Notes under the pieces: model-generated | Seen by the model: only the letters and a program-made list of their open reading frames with translations | Database searches by the model: none | What the model was told of the DNA's origin: nothing | From: Acidihalobacter ferrooxydans | GTDB taxonomy: Bacteria > Pseudomonadota > Gammaproteobacteria > DSM-5130 > Acidihalobacteraceae | Length of the DNA stretch: 64,000 bases | NCBI RefSeq assembly: GCF_001975725.1 | Contig: NZ_CP019434.1 | Location: forward strand, 1,141,041 to 1,205,040 | Reading direction: 5' to 3' | Part shown: piece after piece, positions 9,915 to 16,392 of the stretch | How the letters are laid out: each line of letters starts with the position of its first letter | How positions within the stretch are numbered: position 1 is the stretch's first letter | Program-made: the position numbers and the translations under genes

Positions 9915-10486
9915 CCTCTCATCCCCGCCTACACGGGGGGAACGCCAGCCGCCGAGTGCCGAAAACATGGCTCCCCTCTCATCCCCACCTACACGGGGGG
10001 AACGCCGTCGCCGTAGTCATAGGTCACGTCCAGCTTCCTCTCATCCCCGCATACACGGGGGGAACGTAGGCGTCGTGGTTCGACTCAGCAGGACCACCTC
10101 TCATCCCCGCATACACGGGGGGAACGAATTCGCTCATCATTTCACCGCCCGCGTCCACCTCCCATCCCCGCATACACGGGGGGAACCGTCATTACTGGAT
10201 GTGCTTAGGTGCTGAGGACCTCTCATCCCCGCATACACGGGGGGGAACGACACATTCACGCAATTCGTTTGTGAAGCTCACCTCTCATCCCCGCATACAC
10301 GGGGGGAACTGACTGGATGTACAACGCCATGTTCCTCTATGACCTCTCATCCCCGCATACACGGGGGGAACGGATGCCCAAGCGGATTTTCCAGCCCTCT
10401 CATCCCCGCCTACACGGGGGGAACGGACACTTGCGGCCGCTTTTACCCGGACGATTCCCTCTCATCCCCGCCTACACGGGGGGAAC
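9915..10486 (-). CRISPR. CRISPR array 1: 10 repeats, 9 spacers (type IV-linked repeat)
   Basis: Ten 29-base repeats start at 9915, 9975, 10037, 10097, 10158, 10219, 10281, 10343, 10396 and 10458. On the minus strand each begins GTTCCCCCCGTGTA and ends GCGGGGATGAGAGG, forming a short CCCC/GGGG hairpin. Variants: the first, second, ninth and tenth have GTAGGC in place of GTATGC (the second has a further change), the fifth ends GGGAGG, the sixth has a seventh G. Spacers are 31-33 bases except the eighth (10372-10395), only 24. The repeat family is shared with array 2 beside the csf genes. An A/T-rich flank on the high-coordinate side (from 10487) could hold the leader, which would put transcription on the minus strand. 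No cas1 or cas2 is nearby. Confidence 0.95.
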
Positions 10487-11489
10487 CCTTCTTCCAGTCC
10501 TTTGAAAAAAGAGCAAATTTTAGGGCCACTTCAAAGTACCGACTTTTTGACGCCTCACAGGGGAACGCTTTCTTGCCCACAAGCCGCCACCGGCCAATGA
10601 AAAAGCCGGTGGCGGCGCACGGCCAGAATCGATACTTGATACCGACCAGCGTGACGTTCTGCTTGGTCGTGCTATTGGGTTCGACCGCCGGCCCGATCGA
10701 GGTCTGGATAACCTGCGACTGGCCGTACTGGAACTTCGTGTGCATGTAGGACAGATACACGGTAAGGTTCGACAGGGGCGTGTAGTCCACCTCGACGCCG
10801 TACTGCGTCCACGGCTTGCTACCGAGGTAAGCGGTGTCATTTGAGATGTTGCTGGTCATGTAGGCGCCGCTGGTGTGGCCGGCCTTATACTTGACCTGCA
10901 GCACCAGCGGAATACCCGGCTGCGGCACCGCTCCAGCGAGGGTGAGCCCGACACCGTAGTATTGGTTGTAGTAATTCTCAGTGTAGCCACCGATGCCCTG
11001 TATCGCCCGGTGCCAACCGTGCTGACCGATGAACACGTTCGGGATGACAGCGAAATCCTTGATCGGCGAGAACCCACCGCGGATGGCGACATGCCCGTCG
11101 GCGGAGAACGAATGCGTCGTGGACGACGATGGCGTGAGCTTACCGGTTGACGTGTTTTGCAGGTAGCCATTGTAGGTCGTGTCGCCAGCACCGGCGTTAT
11201 AGGCCACGTTGTAGCCAAAATACGAGCCCATGCCGGAATACCCAAGATGGAACGCCGTGATGTTGCCGGTCTGGGTATCCAGCGGGTTAGGCAAACCCGA
11301 ACCGCTCGTGGCGTGTTCGGCATAGTTTTGGTGGAACTGGCCGGCGCCGATGCTGATGCCGCTCATGGCCTGCTGAATGGGCTTGGGCACGGGGCCGAAG
11401 AAGTTGCCGACGCCATAGGCGAACGCGCTCGTGGACAGTCCGGCGCCCAGGGCGGCGGCCAATGCAAGGGACAGGTGTTTCTTGTTCAT
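10443..11489 (-). CDS. Outer-membrane beta-barrel protein, C-terminus running into CRISPR array 1
   Basis: A 348-residue frame. Residues 1-24 are a signal peptide (ALAAALGAGLSTSAFA). The rest alternates short amphipathic strands rich in Tyr/Gly, as in porin-like barrels. The natural end should be near TLVGIKYRFW (about residue 292), since barrel proteins finish on an aromatic residue. Here the frame has no stop there; it continues through a perfect hairpin and the array's flank, and stops only inside the last spacer/repeat. The last ~55 residues are therefore not barrel sequence. Ligand unknown. It lies 23 bases after traB on the same strand. Confidence 0.75.
   Translation of the reverse strand: MNKKHLSLALAAALGAGLSTSAFAYGVGNFFGPVPKPIQQAMSGISIGAGQFHQNYAEHATSGSGLPNPLDTQTGNITAFHLGYSGMGSYFGYNVAYNAGAGDTTYNGYLQNTSTGKLTPSSSTTHSFSADGHVAIRGGFSPIKDFAVIPNVFIGQHGWHRAIQGIGGYTENYYNQYYGVGLTLAGAVPQPGIPLVLQVKYKAGHTSGAYMTSNISNDTAYLGSKPWTQYGVEVDYTPLSNLTVYLSYMHTKFQYGQSQVIQTSIGPAVEPNSTTKQNVTLVGIKYRFWPCAATGFFIGRWRLVGKKAFPCEASKSRYFEVALKFALFSKDWKKGSPRVGGDERESSG
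10583..10616 (-). terminator. Perfect 12-bp hairpin at the end of the outer-membrane protein gene
   Basis: GCCGCCACCGGC and its exact complement are separated by a 10-base loop. It sits where the barrel protein should end. On the minus strand no T-run follows (TTGTGGGC), so termination may be weak and transcripts could continue into CRISPR array 1. Confidence 0.5.
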
Positions 11490-11512
11490 AGAGTGATACT
11501 CCGTTGGGTGGG

Positions 11513-12706
11513 TTATTTCAGAGACGTTGATTGTGTCACATGTCTGGAATCATGCAAGTGCACGTTGTTGGCGACCACCAGCGGCCGGCCGTACAGCCGC
11601 GCCCAGGCGCGCGCGGCGTTGTTCTGGGTTTTGTTTTCATCAAGCCCAGGCTTGGCCCATCCGTGATTCGAAGGGGCCAAAATGAGGGTCGGCGGGTGCG
11701 CGGTCATGAACGACCAGGCCACCGGCCAGACCAGCAGTTGTTCGTAGCAAACGATGAGGGAAACCGGCGTGTGCCCGACATGGGCCGGGCCGAACCGCCA
11801 CCAATGGGCCGGATACCCGTGCAGCCATTCGGTCACAGGAATCGGCTGACGGGCGCTCAGCACGCCCGTGTGCCGGCCGAGCGCCAGAAATCCGTCCAGC
11901 TTGCCGTGCGGAGTGACCAGGGTATCCCCGAGCAGCACGGTGACGCCGCGCGTGCGGGCCGCTTGTGCCACGGGCGCCCAGGCGATCGCGGCCAAGCCGT
12001 TCCATTGGCCGCCGATCATCTCCGGGGTCAAGAGCACGCTGCCGGAGGGCAGGGTGGAGAGCTTGCGCAGCACCTGGTTGCGTAGTGCGACCTGGCGGTC
12101 AACCCAGGCCATCGCCGTGTGCGGTGAATGGCCCGAGGCGGTGTTCATGCCGACCCAGTGCGCCGGACTTGGCGCCGGGTGGTAGCCCGCCCAGGCCAGT
12201 GGCGCAAGCACCGCCAGTGCGGCGGCCGACAGCGGCCGGCCGAGCGAGCGCGACGCCAGCCCCATCATCAGCACAAAGGTCAAGCCCAGTCCCGCGAGTC
12301 CCCAGCCGGGAAACGCGGCGGTGGCCGCGAACAAGGGCGAGGCCATGCCGAAGGCACCCAGTGGCGGCACTGCGCAGGCCAGCACGGCCAGCGCCCAGGC
12401 CAGCCCCGTGTGCGTGCGCACCATCGCGGCGAGCATCAAGGCCCCGCCGCTGACCAGCACGGCGCCGATAGCCAGAACAGGCGCGAGAACCCAGGCCTGA
12501 TGCGTATAGAAATCCATCACGGCGAGGGGCACCGACGACAAGGCGCTGGCGAAATAGCCTACGGCCAGCGCGAGCCGCCCGCGACGCGAAAACATCGGCC
12601 ACAGCACGGGGAGCAGCCACAGCACGGCAAACACATTCGGCGGATGCCAGGCGAGCGCGCCAATGGCGATGCCGGACAGAAAAGCGATGACGGTGATCCG
12701 AAGCAT
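11513..12706 (-). CDS. traB: TraB-like conjugal transfer protein with nitrilase-fold domain
   Basis: A 397-residue protein. The first ~190 residues hold five or six membrane segments. The C-terminal part is a carbon-nitrogen hydrolase domain with a candidate Glu (LLTPEMIGG) and the nucleophile region LIVCYEQLLVWP. This arrangement, related to apolipoprotein N-acyltransferase, matches the TraB protein of IncP-type plasmids, whose biochemical role is not settled. ATG 12706 (MLRITVIAF) is preferred to a GTG 57 bases upstream because the membrane segment begins directly. The outer-membrane gene follows on the same strand. Confidence 0.75.
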   Translation of the reverse strand: MLRITVIAFLSGIAIGALAWHPPNVFAVLWLLPVLWPMFSRRGRLALAVGYFASALSSVPLAVMDFYTHQAWVLAPVLAIGAVLVSGGALMLAAMVRTHTGLAWALAVLACAVPPLGAFGMASPLFAATAAFPGWGLAGLGLTFVLMMGLASRSLGRPLSAAALAVLAPLAWAGYHPAPSPAHWVGMNTASGHSPHTAMAWVDRQVALRNQVLRKLSTLPSGSVLLTPEMIGGQWNGLAAIAWAPVAQAARTRGVTVLLGDTLVTPHGKLDGFLALGRHTGVLSARQPIPVTEWLHGYPAHWWRFGPAHVGHTPVSLIVCYEQLLVWPVAWSFMTAHPPTLILAPSNHGWAKPGLDENKTQNNAARAWARLYGRPLVVANNVHLHDSRHVTQSTSLK

Positions 12707-12839
12707 ACCGAAAGGCTGCCAGAGAGAACCGTCGGCTGGAGCGCAAAAAAGGGCGAAAATCACGCCTTATTCAAAGCGATTGCGCTCATCGCTTGAACGC
12801 GGTCAGCGTTTGGGCTATGTAGGACAGAACACGGTATCC

Positions 12840-12988
12840 GCAGACCGTTACTGCGAAACATCTCGGGCCGAGCGCCCGGCTTTTTCCCTATCCAGGGAAC
12901 GCCTTCATTCTCGGGTCCGCCCATGCGCGCTTTTGGCCGCATCGGTGGACCCGAGGCAGCCGCACCTAACGCGGCCATGGAGGCGATC
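12840..12988 (+). promoter_or_regulatory. Multi-hairpin leader with TATCC motif
   Basis: Successive hairpins precede the small gene at 12989. The first is CGGGC/GCCCG (12864-12878), followed by TATCC at 12889-12893 inside CCC/GGG. Next comes a longer CGGGTCC.../GGACCCG stem near 12913-12956, then GCCGC/GCGGC just before the start. The arrangement recurs before several other genes of this region. Confidence 0.45.
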
Positions 12989-13210
12989 ATGAAGTACACG
13001 TTGAGCGAAGCCAGCAAGAGTGTTCTGCGCATGCTGGCGCGCAAGGACCCGGTTCAGGCCGGCGAAATCTTCGACGGCCTGGAATACACCGGGCCGGATC
13101 AGATCCACTTTTTTCTCGCATTGGCGCAAGAGCAGGGCACCTTCGTGCCATCTGCGCGCCGTACATGGGCTGTTCCAGCCCATCTTCTCAATCAGATTGC
13201 GAGCCACTAA
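12989..13210 (+). CDS. Small helical protein, possible winged-helix
   Basis: A 73-residue protein. The start is ATG 12989, with GGAGG five bases upstream; an ATG at 12977 lacks such a site. The sequence (SKSVLRMLARKDPVQAGEIFDGL, then HFFLALAQEQGTF) has the spacing of a small winged-helix DNA-binding fold, but no named family is recognised. Helical leaders lie on both sides. Confidence 0.55.
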   Translation: MKYTLSEASKSVLRMLARKDPVQAGEIFDGLEYTGPDQIHFFLALAQEQGTFVPSARRTWAVPAHLLNQIASH

Positions 13211-13374
13211 CCCCTAAGCAAAAAACGCCGGCAGAAATCCTCTGCCGGCGCCCTATCCATGCGCCCATCAGAGGCCGTCTCGCACGGTGCAGGTTCTGCG
13301 CCGCGCCAGAATTTTTCCGTATCCAGCACGGTTCGTCTGGACAAATCATCCCCTGAGAAGGAAAGGAGGCGCAC
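13211..13374 (+). promoter_or_regulatory. Multi-hairpin leader with two TATCC motifs
   Basis: A 10-bp perfect hairpin (CGCCGGCAGA/TCTGCCGGCG, 13226-13250) is followed at once by CCC-TATCC (13254-13258), then further GC-rich stems, a second TATCC at 13320-13324 and a strong AAGGAGG before ATG 13375. No coding potential was seen in this stretch. The first hairpin might also terminate the previous gene, but no T-run follows it. Confidence 0.5.
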
Positions 13375-13581
13375 ATGCGCTGCATCTATGAAAACGTGGA
13401 AAAGGCCATCCATTCGGCTCAGTTTCTGGTCAATGACCTGGCCGAGCTGAGAAAGCAGGTTGGCGATGTCCCTGAGCTGCTCTGGTGCTTGAAGCACGCC
13501 GAGCAAATCAACGATTACCTCGAACGACTGAACCGGCCGTTTGACAAAATCTCCGCCAAGGAGCGGGAGAAAGCCCTATGA
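13375..13581 (+). CDS. Small helical protein, unknown
   Basis: A 68-residue helical protein with an AAGGAGG site seven bases before ATG 13375. It has heptad-like Leu spacing (FLVNDLAELRKQVGDVPELLWCL). Its stop overlaps the next start (ATG 13578), which indicates translational coupling with the zinc-ribbon protein. No family recognised. Confidence 0.6.
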   Translation: MRCIYENVEKAIHSAQFLVNDLAELRKQVGDVPELLWCLKHAEQINDYLERLNRPFDKISAKEREKAL

Positions 13582-14291
13582 GCATGAGCATCGATGACGC
13601 GGTTCAGATACTTGAGCGCATCAAAAAACTTCGCAAGGGTTACAAGCTGGAACTGGTTGTTGCCCTGGATGGCGCCGGCGCGGCAGGCGGTACACCATGC
13701 GTGCCAGTTGAAAGAATCTACGAAGGACTGGACTTCGATAAAGGACGGCTCCTGATCAAACCTGCGGAACCGGTGGTTTCGCTTTCTCAAATTGCAGCCG
13801 TCAAGAAGCGCACAGAAGTCGTTATTCGGGTCGAAGGCCCTGACGATGATGACAACCTGCGTTGCACGGTTAACGGGCAGGAAATCGCCCGTGGCATTGA
13901 GGCGCTCGACATCGGCAAAAAGCTTGGGCATGTGCTCAAGGTGCCGGTGATACGAGAAAAAAGAACGGGCCACCTACCAAGAGTTTATGTTCAGGCCAAT
14001 AAGGTCACACCTGTCATCAGGAAAGACTACCGTTGCAAAAACTGCGGCCAAACATGGACAACGGCGGAAGAAGAGTTCGAAAACGATGAGTGTCCTGAAT
14101 GCGCCACCATCGAAACGCCCTACTTCAGGAAACAGGTTGGAATCTTGGTTGAAAAAGCAGAGCTGGGTAAAACCCCGGATATCTGGTCCGTCTACGTGCG
14201 AGGAAAAGACGGCCTCAGCGAGTGGAAGGAAGACTTCGATTCGCGCGGAAAAGCGAGTGAATACGCAGACAGGTTAGCTAAAGAAGTCTGA
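13578..14291 (+). CDS. Zinc-ribbon-containing hypothetical protein
   Basis: A 237-residue soluble protein. The N-terminal helix and a beta-rich middle give no family. Residues ~150-175 form a four-Cys ribbon (YRCKNCGQTW ... ECPECAT) that should bind zinc. Overlap with the upstream gene (ATG 13578, stop 13581) marks a two-gene operon ending at the hairpin at 14299-14331. Function unknown; a nucleic-acid-binding role would suit the ribbon but is inference. Confidence 0.6.
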   Translation: MSMSIDDAVQILERIKKLRKGYKLELVVALDGAGAAGGTPCVPVERIYEGLDFDKGRLLIKPAEPVVSLSQIAAVKKRTEVVIRVEGPDDDDNLRCTVNGQEIARGIEALDIGKKLGHVLKVPVIREKRTGHLPRVYVQANKVTPVIRKDYRCKNCGQTWTTAEEEFENDECPECATIETPYFRKQVGILVEKAELGKTPDIWSVYVRGKDGLSEWKEDFDSRGKASEYADRLAKEV

Positions 14292-14298
14292 GCCATGA

Positions 14299-14331
14299 AG
14301 CATCCAGGTCATTTGGCCCGGGTGCTTTTTG
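14299..14331 (+). terminator. Intrinsic terminator
   Basis: AAGCATCC and GGGTGCTT form the stem, followed by TTTT, eight bases after the stop at 14291. Confidence 0.6.
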
Positions 14332-14419
14332 CTTGAGCAAGCCGTTCGTACAACGTGTGTTGAGCAAACACATACCGGATGCTGGTGAAGGCTTCTTGTA
14401 TTTGCCAGTCTATTTATTA

Positions 14420-14501
14420 ACCCCGCCGGGGCGCATATGCCCCGTTCGGGGCAGACGTGCGCCTTTGGACTGTACCTGAGCGTTCAGGTTTGGAGGACAG
14501 C
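14420..14501 (+). promoter_or_regulatory. Hairpin leader before the PemK-like gene
   Basis: Two compact GC hairpins (CCCCGCCGGGG near 14421 and GCCCCGTTCGGGGC near 14440) and an ACCTGAGCGTTCAGGT stem near 14473, then TGGAGGA before ATG 14502. It has the same tandem-hairpin style as the other leaders here, but without TATCC. Confidence 0.4.
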
Positions 14502-14840
14502 ATGAAAGAAGGCGACATTGTTCTCGCCGCATTTCCTTACATGGAAAGCGAGACAAAGAAATTCCGGCCGGCCCTGGTCTGGAAAACCACGCCGGTATCA
14601 GCAAGCTTGATTTTCATCTCAAGTCAAAAACTTGTTGCGGCATACCCAACAGAAGTGGTGCTGAGCAAGGAAGAATCAAACCTAATTGGCTTGTCTCGAA
14701 CCAGTAAGGTCGATTTTGGCAAGCGGGTCACCGTTCATGTGGTAGACGTAAAGAAAACGCTTGGTCATATCGCCAGGCTTCCGAAAAAGACTTTGCGTCG
14801 TTTTGCGCTGGCGGCAGACGCCGCGGGCTTGATTGACTAA
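14502..14840 (+). CDS. PemK/MazF-like protein
   Basis: A 112-residue protein of the size and pattern of MazF/PemK toxins, which cut mRNA. The first strand reads GDIVLAAFPY, followed by a KFRPALVWK segment like the RPALVI motif, and later KVDFGKRVTVHVV. The catalytic region is not certain. TGGAGG lies eight bases before ATG 14502. No obvious antitoxin gene is adjacent: upstream is only a hairpin leader, downstream a terminator. It may be a solitary toxin-fold protein used for another role. Confidence 0.65.
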   Translation: MKEGDIVLAAFPYMESETKKFRPALVWKTTPVSASLIFISSQKLVAAYPTEVVLSKEESNLIGLSRTSKVDFGKRVTVHVVDVKKTLGHIARLPKKTLRRFALAADAAGLID

Positions 14841-14848
14841 AAATCTCT

Positions 14849-14884
14849 CAATGCGTCGCCCTGTTCGGGGCGACGCATTTTTTT
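14849..14884 (+). terminator. Strong intrinsic terminator
   Basis: An 11-bp stem (ATGCGTCGCCC / GGGCGACGCAT) with a short loop and seven Ts, nine bases after the PemK-like stop. Confidence 0.85.
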
Positions 14885-14900
14885 GCTCACTGAATGGTGT

Positions 14901-14931
14901 TGTTCACCCCCGCGCACGCGGGGAAGACATG
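14901..14931 (-). repeat. Solitary CRISPR-repeat-like hairpin (type I-E-like)
   Basis: On the minus strand this reads GTCTTCCCCGCGTGCGCGG then GGGTGAAC. That is close to the familiar type I-E repeat pattern GTGTTCCCCGCG...CGGGGATGAAC, with about three mismatches over 28 bases. No second copy sits at spacer distance. It differs from the repeat of the two arrays in this window. It overlaps the stop codon of the small minus-strand gene at 14904. Confidence 0.5.
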
Positions 14932-15143
14932 GCAAATTGCTTGACGTATTTCGCGACAAGGCACCGTTTTTCGAGAACACCCGATGTGTTGCGTACCTCT
15001 TCCTGCTGTTCGGGAGACAAGAAGACCGTAAACGCAAGATTGTGCTCAACGGTGTCGTCGTCATCATAAGGCAGCGGCACATTGCCGGCCTGTCGCTCGG
15101 CAACACGCGCTTCATAGCCAGGCTCTTCGAGTGGGTAAAGCAT
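14904..15143 (-). CDS. Small acidic hypothetical protein
   Basis: A 79-residue protein. GGAGAA lies shortly before ATG 15143 on the minus strand, so this start is preferred to one 48 bases upstream. Sequence features: a Pro/Glu-rich N-terminus, an acidic DDDD run and a helical C-terminus. The last residues (SSPRARG) and the stop are formed by the CRISPR-repeat-like hairpin. No family recognised. Confidence 0.5.
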   Translation of the reverse strand: MLYPLEEPGYEARVAERQAGNVPLPYDDDDTVEHNLAFTVFLSPEQQEEVRNTSGVLEKRCLVAKYVKQFAMSSPRARG

Positions 15144-15227
15144 AGGTTTCTCCGTGTGATTTGGCATAAGCCTAACATCGATGAATGACAATGCAACATG
15201 GCATTTAGCTGTTTCACGGTGGCTCAG

Positions 15228-15285
15228 CCGTTTTCGGGATCATTTATCGAGATTATTTGATCCTGAAAAGTGATCCCGAAAACGG
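15228..15285. repeat. 15-bp perfect inverted repeat
   Basis: CCGTTTTCGGGATCA at 15228-15242 is repeated as its exact complement at 15271-15285, 28 bases apart. The spacer carries a partial copy of the right arm (TGATCCTGAAAA). Size and spacing fit a bidirectional terminator, a regulator site or the relic of a small mobile element. Confidence 0.6.
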
Positions 15286-15705
15286 TGAAAGCCAGGGTGG
15301 ACGCATCGTGGTGTGTATTTACCCTCTCCACGCGGGGAATACTCGGATCTGGCATAGACGCCAGAGCATGAGGGAAGTGGCATGCCCATATATCAATCAT
15401 GCCCAAACACTTGCGCAATCGGTCGATGATCTGCTATATCTGCCTCAAATCGTCCTCGCGAACGCATCGCGAACACTGAGGCCGGCTCCGCTGGCCTGAC
15501 AGACCGGGAAACCGGGCATCAGATAACGGCATTCGCCGTACTCATTCGCGCCGAACGGCGCACTTCCTATTTTTTGTGTCCGCAGGATACCTGTGCGCGC
15601 GTTTTGCGTGTCTGGGTTTTTTGCGTGCGCGTTTCAAAAGCGACCAGCAGTACAGGGAGAAGCTGGAAGCCATGGGGCAATTAAGGTTGCTCGATTAATC
15701 CATAA
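15286..15705. other. Non-coding stretch with hairpins
   Basis: Together with 15144-15227 this is about 600 bases without a gene I can support. It holds a second, degenerate CRISPR-repeat-like sequence at 15313-15347 (TTTACCC...CGCGGGGAATAC), and GC hairpins near 15480-15600 (GCCGGCTCCGCTGGC; CGCCG...CGGCG). A short frame near 15620-15690 ends AMGQLRLLD but has no clear start. Confidence 0.4.
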
Positions 15706-15735
15706 TCAAAAAAGCCCGCATCAAGCGGGCTTCTT
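15706..15735 (-). terminator. Intrinsic terminator
   Basis: On the minus strand AGCCCGC TTGAT GCGGGCT is followed by TTTTT. It lies 20 bases after the stop of the small gene at 15755. Confidence 0.8.
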
Positions 15736-15754
15736 CTTTGGCTGGGGCTTCTGC

Positions 15755-15946
15755 CTAGATCCCGTGCTGTTCGCAAAGTGCCTGTACTTGCGGGTCTTCG
15801 AAGAGTGCCTCCAGCAGCATGCGATGCTTTTTGGCGCGTTCCGGGTTTTCTTTACGGGTGCGTTCGTGCCGGCGGGCGAGGACGCGACCGCGTACCTCTG
15901 GGCGCTTGCGATAGCTGGAAAAATCGATGGTCTTTTCGGTGTTCAT
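15755..15946 (-). CDS. Small basic protein, unknown
   Basis: A 63-residue Arg/Glu/Lys-rich helical protein. GGAGAA lies seven bases before ATG 15946 and a clear terminator follows, so it looks like a complete single-gene unit. The N-terminus (TIDFSSYRKRPEVRGRVLARR) and C-terminus (LFEDPQVQALCEQHGI) match nothing I can name. Confidence 0.65.
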   Translation of the reverse strand: MNTEKTIDFSSYRKRPEVRGRVLARRHERTRKENPERAKKHRMLLEALFEDPQVQALCEQHGI

Positions 15947-16079
15947 TTCTTGTTCTCCGTTGTTTGGTTAAGTAATGCCATCATCCTAGCATGCCTTTCG
16001 TGGCACGCCAGCATGGATTTCAAAGGATCGGCGGGGATTCCCGCGCAAATTGGTTGAACAAAAGCATACAACGTTTTCC

Positions 16080-16257
16080 GCATTAGCAAGCATCCCAACA
16101 CGCATCCGATAGCCCAGAACCCAAACCGTATCCGTGCGCCCGCGCACATACGGCCTGGTTTTTCGCACGCCGGCACGTAGTCCGGCCTATTGACTCTCGA
16201 ACGCCCGGTCTTCACGACCGGGGCAATCCGCTTGCGCTTGCAAGACAAGGAGGCATC
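16080..16257 (+). promoter_or_regulatory. Multi-hairpin leader before the nrd block
   Basis: It begins with the stem CCGTAT...ATACGG (16126-16152), which contains TATCC. GCCGGCACGTAGTCCGGC, then CGCCCGGTCTTCACGACCGGGGC and a GCTTGCGCTTGCAAG stem follow. AAGGAGG lies before ATG 16258. With 15947-16079, the ~310-base gap holds nothing else I recognise. Confidence 0.45.
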
Positions 16258-16392
16258 ATGAAGAAAAAAACACCGGGAATGAAAAATCCCGTTGCCAAAG
16301 CAGTCAGGACCCCGCGGTTTAGAGCGCGCGTGGTTCGCGACCAAAAAAAATGGGCATCAAGAAACGCCTGCCGCGGCTGGAGTGTGTCATGA
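16258..16392 (+). CDS. Small basic protein coupled to nrdB, ArfA/DUF7230-like N-terminus
   Basis: A 44-residue protein with a strong AAGGAGG site. Its stop overlaps the nrdB start (ATGA at 16389). The stretch NPVAKAVRTPRFRARVVRD resembles small basic proteins of the DUF7230 type and the ArfA ribosome-rescue pattern (short helix, then FRxRVV). The usual Lys/Arg-rich end is replaced after an A8 run by an unrelated tail, so the 3' end may be frameshifted. It may serve mainly as a translational leader for nrdB. Confidence 0.5.
   Translation: MKKKTPGMKNPVAKAVRTPRFRARVVRDQKKWASRNACRGWSVS

Noticed and set aside
9944-10457. Self-targeting by CRISPR spacers
   Set aside because: I compared spacers by eye with the window and saw no match; a proper search is needed.
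10339-10749. Open frame on the plus strand crossing the end of CRISPR array 1
   Set aside because: It is made of repeat units read as protein; no ribosome site.
14502-14840. Toxin-antitoxin pair with the PemK-like gene
   Set aside because: No antitoxin frame lies next to it; upstream is a hairpin leader only.
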